A stretch of DNA of 64,000 bases. Source: Archivesica marissinica. Its lineage: Eukaryota > Mollusca > Bivalvia > Venerida > Vesicomyidae. The position numbers were made by a program, and so were the translations under genes. Below, one piece after another: positions 47,215-57,235 of this stretch. The notes under the pieces were generated by a model, which saw nothing but the letters and a program-made list of their open reading frames with translations, was not told the origin of the DNA and did no database searches. Location: contig CM026404.1 in assembly GCA_014843695.1 (NCBI GenBank), positions 84,784,712 through 84,848,711 of the forward strand, read 5' to 3'. Numbering within the stretch: the first letter of the stretch is position 1; every line of letters starts with the position of its first letter.

Positions 47215-48139
47215 ATGCAGTTGACGGTCACTAGACATACAACTGGAGAACCCCCTTTATTCTTCGGCCCAATGTTTGTCCATGACAACAGTGACTACGA
47301 GACGTATAGCTACTTCTTTCATCATTTAAAGTTAGTTAGCTGGTACAAACCTGACAAAACTTGTCATCGGTTCTGATGAGGAGCAAGCTATGGTCAAAGC
47401 CATCACGACAGAATTTCACAACTCCACCCACGTTTTGTGCACCCGACATTTGCAACAAAATGCACGACAACACCTCACTGACGACGGCGTTGCCTTACCA
47501 GACAGAAAGGTCATCCTTGACAAAATCTTTGGAAGTGACGGTGTGGTCAATGCAACAGATGACATTTGCTTTGATAGTCAGTGTGAGAACATTGAACGTT
47601 ATTGCGCATATCTTTCTCACAAATTTGTGCAGTACTTTCAAAAACGACTCAAAAGAAATTTGAAAACAAAGGTTAACGAACCCATGACAGGACGCATATC
47701 TAGTGACTGGACTAACAACAACTGTGAATCAATAAATCACGTGTCGAAACAGACTGTTGACTGGGAGTCCAAAAGTCTACCTGAGTTTGTCAGGCTGGTT
47801 AAGCGACGCGTAGACTGTCTATTTAAGGAACTGAAAAGTGCCCTTCTTTCAACAGGCGAATTCCGCCTGTCTGTCACCCACCAGCACTTTCATGTGTCAA
47901 AGGAGGACTGGATAGACATGACAGAACAACAGAGAACGAACGCTTACAAACGTTACAGACAGTTTGTGGTTAAAGACGACAAAATTGTCATCTCGACGGA
48001 CGGACGAAGTGCAGTCATTGCACCCAGGACTGACGGGGAAAAAACCAGGTCAACGAAAGAGAAAAGTGAACGTACGTACTGTGACTGTGAACTCGAAAAA
48101 AGCAAAACAATGAATGTAAGTGACAAAACCGACAACTGA
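47215..48139 (+). pseudogene. MULE transposase, 5'-truncated with a frameshift
   Basis: The first frame (47209-47330) gives TVTRHTTGEPPLFFGPMFVH and YETYSYFFHHLK, the MULE domain core. Near 47335 the frame shifts, and from about 47345 to the stop at 48139 it reads TKLVIGSDEEQAMVKAI, then CTRHLQQNARQH, then SDWTNNNCESINH and a charged C-terminus. The Asp in GSDEE, the C-x2-H-type motif (CTRH) and the Glu in NNCES are the expected second and third catalytic positions. The first Asp and the N-terminal part are absent. No intron signals bridge the frame change, so one small indel is the simplest reading. It probably moved or decayed within the nested MULE and is unlikely to be active. Confidence 0.8.
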
Positions 48140-49132
48140 CAACTGGACATTAATGTGTGTGTTATATATTAGATGACGAAAACTGCCTGCAATGCACACG
48201 CCGTGGAATCCCGTTGTTGGGAGCCTCGGTTTCTATCTGGGGTGGTAGTGTGTTGCAGGTAAACTAGTCTGAAATGTATAACATACATATTAAACATATA
48301 TCAATGTATATAGTGCATAACAATGAATAAACATGACGAAAACTGGACATTAATTTGTGTGTAAATAGATATATTGGACATTTGTATGCATGACATTCGT
48401 TTCCGTTTTGTCTACACAGTCCGAAAGTTAGTAACAATATATGAACATGGCGAAAAATGTTATATCTATGTGCATTCTTTCGGAAATATAAGCATCCCTG
48501 TGTATGTCTGGATTCATTGTCTCCTTCAAAGTCAGCAGGTAGAACTGTACCTAATATTGTATTTGATGTACATGTAATGTATGTATTATTTTTTAACATA
48601 AGTCATGTATAATTTAGAGAATAATATATGGGTGACCAGTGCCATTTATTGATAATTACCTAACCGTGATATTTACAATGCGCTAATAAAACAGTTAATA
48701 ACTCTCTCATTACTGAATATTTTTTATTTATTTCTTGGGTATAAGTCACAAACTCTATAATGTATTTAATTAACACGATAAAACAATGCTTATATCAAAA
48801 CTGTGGCCATATAAGGTAGTTTTCGGTAATTTAAACCAGTTTTCGGTAGTTTTCGGTAGTTTTCGGTAAAATAGTAGTTTTCGGTAATAAGTAGAACCCG
48901 ATAATTTGTCTCTTATCAATTTCTAAAGATGATAATGAGGTGGTGGGTGCTGTATAACTAGGAGGTTCACATAATGCATAATATTTACACAGACAAACAT
49001 AAAACAAATAAGAACAATGACCCCCATCCCCTATGTATACACTGAACATCAATGCCATAGAATAATGACCCCTCTATGTGTAGACTATATGAGCGAGAGG
49101 GTCACTTTTCGATGCCATGGAATAATGACCCC

Positions 49133-49259
49133 CTGGAATGGGTCTCTCTCTGTATCATTGCACTATCCTTCAAAAATATAAAATGACTTAATCTGTTCAG
49201 GAGGCGTTGCTCATATGGGCAACCAGTACTGACGATAAATAAATGTAAAACACACTCAC
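49133..49259 (+). mobile_element. SINE family A, 5'-truncated (copy A7)
   Basis: Starts at ctggaatgggtctctctctg and includes gcactatcctt and the tail gcaaccagtactgacgataa. It is inserted in, and separates, an outlying 61-bp unit (49043-49132) from the rest of the foldback element. Confidence 0.8.
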
Positions 49260-49682
49260 ACTATGGATGCTTCTTCAGCAGAAATTGATGCATATTTCTT
49301 TAATTTATTTAATTAATATGTTATCCACTTATTATAGCAAACTATTCTTATCATGTTTATTCATATTCTCTTAATCTTTCCCGAAAATGTGCACAATTAT
49401 GTAATATGTTGTTAACAATTGTAATTCTGACTATTGTGGTTCATATTAAACCTTATCTTCTTTGCCACAGGTGTGAAAAGCAATAAAATCTTATGTTTAG
49501 GGAACTGCAACCATCAGTGACACTTCCTGTGTTCCCAATACACTGGTTACATGTTTTATATCATTCATAATAAGTAATATTTTAATATTGTATGAGCAAT
49601 GACAGACAACATTATATTTTATAATATATGCCTCTCTATGTATTCAGTGTAAGAAACTGTTCCATGCGTACATGTAGAATGT

Positions 49683-52618
49683 GATCCCCATAATGTAGAT
49701 TATCTGATTGAGGGTAGGTCACTTTTCCATGCCATAGAATTGTGTCCCCCTATAATTATGTAAACTATATGAGTGAGGGGGGGGGTCACTTTTCCATGCC
49801 ATAGAATAATGACCTCCCTGTGTGTAAACTATGAGTGAGGGGGTTACTTTTCCATGCCATAGAATAATGACCTCCCTGTGTGTAAACTATACGACTGAGG
49901 GGGGTCACTTTTCCATTCCATAGAATAATGACCTCCCTGTGTGTAAACTATACGACTGAGGGGGGTCACTTTTCCATTCCATAGAATAATGACCTCCCTG
50001 TGTGTAAACTATACGACTGAGGGGGGTCACTTTTCCATTCCATAGAATAATGACCTCCCTGTGTGTAAACTATACGACTGAGGGGGGTCACTTTTCCATG
50101 CCATAGAATAATGACCTCCCTGTGTGTAAACTATACGACTGAGGGGGGTCACTTTTCCATTCCATAGAATAATGACCTCCCTGTGTGTAAACTATACGAC
50201 TGAGGGGGGTCACTTTTCCATGCCATAGAATAATGACCTCCCTGTGTGTAAACTATTCGACTGAGGGGGGTCACTTTTCCATTCCATAGAATAATGACCT
50301 CCCTGTGTGTAAACTATACGACTGAGGGGGGTCACTTTTCTATTCCATAGAATAATGACCTCCCTGTGTGTAAACTATACGACTGAGGGGGGTCACTTTT
50401 CCATTCCATAGAATAATGACCTCCCTGTGTGTAAACTATACGACTGAGGGGGGTCACTTTTCCATTCCATAGAATAATGACCTCCCTGTGTGTAAACTAT
50501 ACGACTGAGGGGGGTCACTTTTCCATGCCATAGAATAATAACCCCCTGTATATAAACTATTATGAGTGAGTGAGGGGGTCACTTTTCCATGCCATAGAAT
50601 AATGACCCACCCACCTGTGTGTAAACTATTCCATGTCATAGAATAATGACCCCCTGTATATAAACTATTATGAGTGAGGGGTGGGGTCACTTTTCCATGC
50701 CATAGAATAATGACCTCCATGTGTGTAAACTATGAGTGAGGGGGTTACGTTTCCATGCCATAGAATAATGACCTCCATGTGTGTAAACTATGAGTGAGGG
50801 GGTTACGTTTCCATGCCATAGAATAATGACCTCCCTGTGTGTAAATTATACGACTGAGGGGGGTCACTTTTCCATGCCATAGAATAATGACCCCCTGTAT
50901 GTAAACTATATGAGTGAGGGGGGGGTCACTTTTCCATGCCATAGAATAATGACCCACCTGTATGTAAACTATTCCATGTCATAGAATAATGACCCACCTG
51001 TGTGTAAACTATGAGTGAGGGGGTCACTTTTCCCTGCAATAGAATAATGACCCCCTGTATATAAACTATTATGAGTGAGGGGGGGGGACCTCCCTATGTT
51101 TACACTGTACGAGTGAGTGAGGGGGTCACTTTTCCATGCCATAGAATAATAACCCCCTGTATATAAACTATTATGAGTGAGGGGGGGGTCACTTTTCCAT
51201 GCCATAGAATAATGACCCACCTGTATGTAAACTATTCCATGTCATAGAATAATGACCCACCTGTGTGTAAACTATGAGTGAGGGGGTCACTTTTCCCTGC
51301 AATAGAATAATGACCCCCTGTATATAAACTATTATGAGTGAGGGGGGGGGGGTCACTTTTCCATGCCATAGAATAATGACCCACCTGTATGTAAACTATT
51401 CCATGTCATAGAATAATGACCCCCTGTATATAAACTATTATGAGTGAGTGAGGGGGTCACTTTTCCATGCCATAGAATAATGACCCACCTGTGTTTAAAC
51501 TATCCATGTCATCGAATAATCACCCCCATATGTGTATATTATATGAGTGGGAGTGTGTCACTATCCATATCATAGGATAATCACCCCCATATGTGTATAT
51601 TATATGAGTGGGAGTGTGTCACTATCCATATCATAGGATAATCACCCCCATATGTGTATATTATATGAGTGGGAGGGGGTCACTAGCCATATCATAGGAT
51701 AATCACCCCCATATGTGTATATTATATGAGTGGGAGGGGGTCACTAGCCATATCATAGGATAATCACCCCCATATGTGTATATTATATGAGTGGGAGTGT
51801 GTCACTATCCATATCATAGGATAATCACCCCCATATGTGTATATTATATGAGTGGGAGTGTGTCACTATCCATATCATAGGATAATCACCCCCATATGTG
51901 TATATTATATGAGTGGGAGGGGGTCACTAGCCATATCATAGGATAATCACCCCCATATGTGTATATTATATGAGTGGGAGGGGGTCACTAGCCATATCAT
52001 AGGATAATCACCCCCATATGTGTATATTATATGAGTGGGAGTATGTCACTGTCCATATCATAGGATAATCACCCCCATATGTGTATATTATATGAGTGGG
52101 AGGGTGTCACTATCCATATCATAGGATAATCACCCCCATATGTGTATATTATATGAGTGGGAGGGTGTCACTATCCATATCATAGGATAATCACCCCCAT
52201 ATGTGTATATTATATGAGTGGGAGTGTGTCACTATCCATATCATAGAATAATCACCCCCATATGTGTAGATTATATGAGTTGGAGTGTGTCACTATCCAT
52301 ATCATAGGATAATCACCCCCATATGTGTAGATTATATGAGTTGGAGTGTGTCACTATCCATATCATAGGATAATCACCCCCATATGTGTATATTATATGA
52401 GTGGGAGGGTGTCACTATCCATATCATAGGATAATCACCCCCATATGTGTATATTATATGAGTGGGAGGGTGTCACTATCCATATCATAGGATAATCACC
52501 CTCATATGTGTATATTATATGAGTTGGAGTGTGTCACTATCCATATCATAGAATAATCACCCTCATATGTGTATAGTATATGAGTGGGAGGGAGTCACTA
52601 TCCATATCATAGGATAAT
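49683..52618. repeat. 61-bp array, forward orientation, about 48 copies
   Basis: Two blocks. To about 51480 the unit is catagaataatgacctccct + gtgtgtaaactatacgactg + aggggggtcacttttccat. From there it is cataggataatcacccccat + atgtgtatattatatgagtg + ggagtgtgtcactatccatat, clearly the same unit diverged and then re-amplified. Each unit has weakly inverted ends. Confidence 0.92.
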
Positions 52619-53359
52619 GGAAAAGTGACCCCCTCACTCATATAGTTAATATACTGGGGGGTCATTATTCTATGGCATGGAAAAGTGACCCCCCTCACTC
52701 ATATAGTTAATATACAGGGGGGTCATTATTCTATGGCATGGAAAAGCGACCCCCCTCACCCATATAATTAATATACAGGGGGGTCATTATTCTATGGCAT
52801 GGAAAAGCGACCCCCCTCACTCATATAGTTAATATACTGGGGGGTCATTATTCTATGGCATGGAAAAGTGACCCCCTTCACTCATATAGTTAATATACAG
52901 GGGGGTCATTATTCTATGGCATGGAAAAGCGACCCCCCTCACTCATATAGTTAATATACAGGGGGGTCATTATTCTATGGCATTGAAAAGCGACCCCCCT
53001 CACCCTATAATTAATATACAGGGGGGTCATTATTCTATGGCATGGAAAAGTGACCCCCCTCACTCATATAGTTAATATACAGGGGGGTCATTATTCTATG
53101 GCATGGAAAAGTGACCCCCTTCACTCATATAGTTAATATACAGGGGGGGTCATTAATCTATGGCATGGAAAAGCGACCCCCCTCACTCATATAGTTAATA
53201 TACAGGGGGGGTCATTATTCTATGGCATGGAAAAGCGACCCCCCTCACTCATATAGTTAATATACAGGGGGGTCATTATTCTATGGCATGGAAAAGTGAC
53301 CCCCCTCACTCATATAGTTAATATACAGAGGGGGTCATTATTCTATGGCATGGAAAAGT
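52619..53359. repeat. 61-bp array, inverted orientation, about 12 copies
   Basis: Unit atggaaaagtgacccccctc + actcatatagttaatataca + ggggggtcattattctatggc, the reverse complement of the first block's unit. The switch point at about 52618 has no spacer, so the two arrays meet directly and form a large imperfect palindrome. Confidence 0.93.
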
Positions 53360-53963
53360 TTCCACTGGGAGGCACACATTATGAAACATAATGTTATCTG
53401 TCCTTGCTCATACAATAATAAAATATTATGTATTATGAATGATATAAAACATGTAACACAGGAAGTGTCACAGTTGATTGCAGTGCTCCAACAATAAGGT
53501 TTTATTGCTTTATTATGGGGATATTCACGCCTGTGGCAAAATTAGTTAGCCACACCAGTCAGAATTATAATGGTTTATAACAGCATATTATATAGTTGTA
53601 CATATTTTCTGGAAAGTTTAAGAGAACATGCATGAATATGATAAGAATGGTTAGTACTGTGCTATTTTATGGTATTTATTTTGAGCTGCATGGTTTCAAA
53701 TACCAATTAAGTTGAGTGTATGTCTTTTTTCATACATAAATTCAATATAATTGTATTGATAATTGTTAATTTTATAGCTTATGCAATTATTAATAAAATA
53801 TATTGATAACATTGTTTTTGTAGGCTTTGGGGATGGGGGGTCATTATTCTATAAGGGGGGTCATTATTCTATAATAGAATATGGACCCGCGGGTCACTTT
53901 TTCCTATAGAATAATGACCCGCGGGTCATTATTTTGGCGGGTCAATATTCTATATGACACCGG

Positions 53964-54318
53964 CGGTAACACGATTTATTTCGCCAACTCTGCTGGCACT
54001 CTTTTATTTCAGAAACGATAATTTCATTTGACACAATTCTAATGAAATTCCACGACATATTTCCAGAGTTTTCAGTTACAAATAAGAAAATCACATTAAT
54101 GAATTGTCGTCTGCTACAGTTATTTGAACTATTTATAGCATTTATATTACCCAGCATGCAAAGAGTGTAGCATGTTTCATATACCCCGATTTTATATTTC
54201 TGAAATATTATTGAGTTGTGTGGTATTATTGCCATTAGCATATTAGAGGCTATATATGATATTACTGTGGACAGGAAGTATTTGTGTCTGCCCCAGGATA
54301 TAAAGCAGACATAGTTGT
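53964..54318. other. Intron 2 sequence, no gene seen
   Basis: Unique AT-rich flank of the foldback element. A minus-strand frame (53942-54400) covers it and the SINE head but has no domain. Confidence 0.5.
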
Positions 54319-54329
54319 TACAGTTCTGA

Positions 54330-54622
54330 ACAGACAGATCTGTAGTCAAGTGGTTAACATGTTGGGCTGGTAATCCAGGGATCGCAGGTTCAATACCCAT
54401 CTGACCATAATAAAATTAACAGTCTTTCAGTTGGGATTTTAAATCGAGGTCTCGTGTCAGTGCTTTATACCGTGCACATAAAAGAACCAGAGGAAACTGG
54501 AAGTGGTCTCTGTCTGTATCATTGCACTAGCCTCCAATAATCTAAAATGACTAATCTCTTCAGGAGGCGTCGCTCATATGGGCAACCGGTAGCAACGATA
54601 AATAAACGTAAAACACACACAC
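54330..54622 (+). mobile_element. tRNA-derived SINE, family A (copy A5) with target duplication
   Basis: Head agacagatctgtagtcaagt, Thr(GGU)-like, full body and tail gcaacgataaataaacgtaa. An 11-bp direct repeat TACAGTTCTGA flanks it (54319-54329, 54623-54633). Confidence 0.9.
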
Positions 54623-54798
54623 TACAGTTCTGACATTGTATATACTTGGAATTATAACTGACTAATTAGAGTATGTAGAGAAATCAGGTTTCTCTGTTAC
54701 ATTTCCAGTCCTGATTTAAGTAGGGACTTTGCCGAGAATGTATTCGAACCCAGCCTCGACATATACATTATATGCTCCAACCGCACACAAACCGTGGT

Positions 54799-55011
54799 GT
54801 GGTGTCCGTGGTCCAATGGTAGAGCGTCGGATTTGGAATTGAACAGTCCGGGTTCGATACTCAGTCAGGCCACGTATGTAGTGTCATTGAGCAAGGCACC
54901 TCACACACATTGCTTAGTACTGGTTAACCGCTATGGTCGGCTAAGCATTCCCAGGAAAACATGTCTAGGTCCCCGCAAGGGGTTTGACATTAATGGAACA
55001 TACATACAAAT
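54799..55011 (+). mobile_element. tRNA-derived SINE, family D (copy D2)
   Basis: tccgtggtccaatggtagag head, cgggttcgatactcag T arm, body tgtagtgtcattgagcaagg, tail gtttgacattaatggaacat + acatacaaa. Confidence 0.87.
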
Positions 55012-55031
55012 CCCTCCCATTTCATATGTAT

Positions 55032-55263
55032 AAGTCGTGATTGTGCAGTGGTAGCACGTTCGCTTCATGTGCGAAAGGCCCGGAGCTTATGCCCTGATGG
55101 AGCTGTTGCGATTGTGCCCTTAGGCAAGGCATTTAAATTCCACATTGCCTCTTCTCTCTCCCTCATGGCGATGGATTCCACCAGGAATGAGGTCTCGAGA
55201 GTGATTAATAGAAGTTGTAAGAACTTGTTTCACAATCAAGCTAAAATAAATTTGTATAAGCTA
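55032..55263 (+). mobile_element. tRNA-derived SINE, family C (copy C4)
   Basis: Diverged head aagtcgtgattgtgcagtgg, gcgaaaggcccggagc, body ttaggcaaggcatttaaatt, tail gctaaaataaatttgtataa. It sits 20 bases after D2. Confidence 0.87.
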
Positions 55264-55339
55264 ATCTATAAGTGTGTCACATAATTATGTATGTTGGATT
55301 TACCGGTAAGAGTTTATTGAAGTCCCAAGTCTGCTGGTC

Positions 55340-56010
55340 AATGATAACAAATGTGGTCAAGTGGTTACGGTCGTTGACTTCAAATCACTTGTCCCTCACA
55401 GCTGTAGGTTCGAATCCCACTAGGGTGTCAAATTCTTTCAAGTGAGGAAGCTATCCAGCTGGCTTGTGAAAGATCAGTGGTTCTACCTGGGTACCCGTCC
55501 GTGTCTGAAATACTGCTCGGAGAGGTACCAGGGGTCCGTGCCTGTAATACTGCTCGGAGGGGCACCAGGGGTCCGTGCCTGTAATACTGCTCGGAGGGGC
55601 ACCAGGGGTCCGTGCCTGTAATACTGCTCGGAGGGGTACCAGGGGTCCGTGCCTGTAATACTGCTCGGATGGGTACCATGGGTCCGTGCCTGTAATACTG
55701 CTCGCAGGGGTCCGTGCCTGAAATACTGCTCGGAGGGGTACCAGGGGTCTGTGCCTGTAATACTGCTCGCAGGGGTCCGTGCCTGAAATACTGCTCGGAG
55801 GGGCACCAGGGGTCCGTGCCTGTAATATTGCTCGGAGGGGCACCAAGGGTCCGTGCCTGTAATACTGCTCGGAGGGGTACCAGGGGTCCGTGCCTGTAAT
55901 ACTGCTCGGAGGGGCACCCGGGGTCCTCCTCCACCAATAATAGCCAGAGAGTCGCCTTATAACCTAACCTGTTAGTGCGACTTTAAACCCCCAAAACAGA
56001 CAAACATACA
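55340..56010 (+). mobile_element. SINE family F (copy F1) with an internally amplified segment
   Basis: Type II tRNA-like head (gtggtcaagtggttacggtc, gacttcaaatcacttg, taggttcgaatccc), then gaggaagctatccagctggc and gtggttctacctgggt. From about 55500 to 55925 a unit of about 36 bp (ggggtccgtgcctgtaatac + tgctcggaggggcacca) is repeated about 13 times; some copies lack the ggaggggcacca part. The normal 3' body then resumes with tcctcctccaccaataatag and gagagtcgcc, ending gtgcgactttaaaccc. Unamplified reference: F3 at 4966. It lies in intron 2 of the bHLH gene, ending about 100 bases before exon 3. Confidence 0.88.
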
Positions 56011-56107
56011 TTTCATCGCAAACTGGGACCACCGTGGACACATATAATTATTGTCTCGATTGTTTTGTATTCGTGCTCAGTATCGTTGAAGGTCTTGTTT
56101 ACTACAG

Positions 56108-56192
56108 GGTGCGACACCACAGTTTGAATGAGTCTTTGAAGGATGTATGTATGCGTATACCAGGGTACGACCCGGCAGCCAAAGAAACAAAG
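56108..56192 (+). CDS. bHLH transcription factor, coding exon 3 (end of basic region, helix 1, loop)
   Basis: Acceptor gtttactacag ends at 56107. The first G completes the Arg codon split from exon 2. The peptide then reads VRHHSLNESLKDVCMRIPG and YDPAAKETK, ending AAAG|GTTTGT in phase 0. The LN pair followed by SLKDVCMRIP is the helix 1 signature of bHLH proteins (compare LNxAFxxLRxxIP), with a short loop of about 9 residues and the conserved Lys that begins helix 2. At 85 bp it is recognised from phase and motif and would be missed by simple frame length. Confidence 0.85.
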
Positions 56193-56344
56193 GTTTGTAC
56201 TACCATGGGGAGCTTCACATTTGTACAGAATGCCACGCTACTAATACCTAACATTGGTTAAACGAAATACTGCACTAACAGCTGACTGGCATTGGTGTGA
56301 TATATTGAGCATTGTATTAACCTGATTTACTCAACTGTTAGCCG

Positions 56345-57085
56345 GGTTGTGGAAGGTCGGTGGTTCTAGATGTTTGGGTTGTGGAAGGTCGGTGGTTCTA
56401 GATGTTTGGGTTGTGGAAGGTCGGTGGTTCTAGATGTTTGGGTTGTGGAAGGTCGGTGGTTCTAGATGTTTGGGTTGTGGAAGGTCGGTGGTTCTAGATG
56501 TTTGGGTTGTGGAAGGTCGGTGGTTCTAGATGTTTGGGTTGTGGAAGGTCGGTGGTTCTAGATGTTTGGGTTGTGGAAGGTCGGTGGTTCTAGATGTTTG
56601 GGTTGTGGAAGGTCGGTGGTTCTAGATGTTTGGGTTGTGGAAGGTCGGTGGTTCTAGATGTTTGGGTTGTGGAAGGTCGGTGGTTCTAGATGTTTGGGTT
56701 GTGGAAGGTCGGTGGTTCTAGATGTTTGGGTTGTGGAAGGTCGGTGGTTCTAGATGTTTGGGTTGTGGAAGGTCGGTGGTTCTAGATGTTTGGGTTGTGG
56801 AAGGTCGGTGGTACTAGATGTTTGGGTTGTGGAAGGTCGATAGTTCTAGATGTTTGGGTTGCGGAAGGTCGGTGGTTCTAGATGTTTGCCCGTCAATGCA
56901 TGGAATACTGCTCGAAGGCGTCCCTGGGATCTTCCTCTGCCAATAGTAGCTGGAGAGTTGCTAACTTACCAAAGCTGTTGGTGCTCGACCATTATTGGGG
57001 TTGTGTTGGTGGCTCGGTCAGTAGTATTGTCAGATTGTGGTTGTTAGGCAATGTCGCCATGGCAACTCAGGTTCAAAAATTGTAA
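56345..57085 (+). mobile_element. SINE family F (copy F2) with a different internal segment amplified
   Basis: A 32-33-bp unit (gttgtggaaggtcggtggtt + ctagatgtttggg) is repeated about 16 times to about 56885. It corresponds to the single-copy gtgaaagatcagtggttcta of F1. Downstream the element continues once through tgcccgtcaatgcatggaat, actgctcgaaggcgtccct, tcttcctctgccaatagtag and gagagttgc. The segment amplified in F1 is single-copy here. No tRNA-like head remains. It lies in intron 3 of the bHLH gene. Confidence 0.87.
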
Positions 57086-57235
57086 AATGATGCCAGAATT
57101 TACACAGAAACTAGTACAGAGCAGGTAGAGATGAACATTTTGATAATCCTGGAACCCCTATTACTTAGCCTCAGCTTCGTAACTTGTCGCAGGAATATAT
57201 TAAAGTTGTGATGATGCCCTTGAACAGGAAGTCAC

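Larger units (their letters stand above)
45930..48899. mobile_element. Mutator-like element (MULE) with long TIRs and 9-bp target duplication
   Basis: 2970 bp. Left arm 45930-46161 and right arm 48650-48899 are inverted and, as far as I can read, identical except for two terminal mismatches and an 18-bp extra accgaaaactac-type unit on the right. A perfect 9-bp direct repeat GATAATTTG flanks it (45921-45929, 48900-48908), as expected for MULEs. A diverged second copy of the arm (46181-46350) follows the left TIR. It carries a transposase remnant (47215-48139) and a SINE F fragment. Near-identical TIRs imply a recent insertion. Confidence 0.92.
45679..53959. mobile_element. Foldback-like element with 61-bp arrays, containing a nested MULE
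   Basis: Both ends begin TGTCATATAGAATATTGACC (inverted, about 50 bp, mostly matching). Each end holds a perfect 24-bp palindrome made of AATAATGACCCG and its complement (45707-45730, 53910-53933). CCGG flanks both sides (45675-45678, 53960-53963), a candidate 4-bp target duplication. Inside, arms of about 280 bp are inverted (about 49343-49625 against 53381-53655). Between them 61-bp repeats point one way (49683-52618) and then the other (52619-53359). The repeat units carry catagaataatgaccccc and gggggtcacttttccatg, like the terminal region. No transposase belonging to this element is visible; the one present sits in a separate nested MULE. The whole unit lies in intron 2 of the bHLH gene. 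Confidence 0.75.

Noticed and set aside
47361..47663. 100-codon frame overlapping the MULE transposase
   Set aside because: Out of frame with the recognisable transposase motifs; a shadow frame.
49683..53359. Inverted arrays as an assembly join of two haplotypes
   Set aside because: The inverted flanking arms and matching terminal repeats outside the arrays support a real inverted structure, though array length still needs long reads.
55428..55937. 169-codon minus-strand frame over the SINE F array
   Set aside because: Three frames are open together across the amplified SINE segment; antisense to the SINE.
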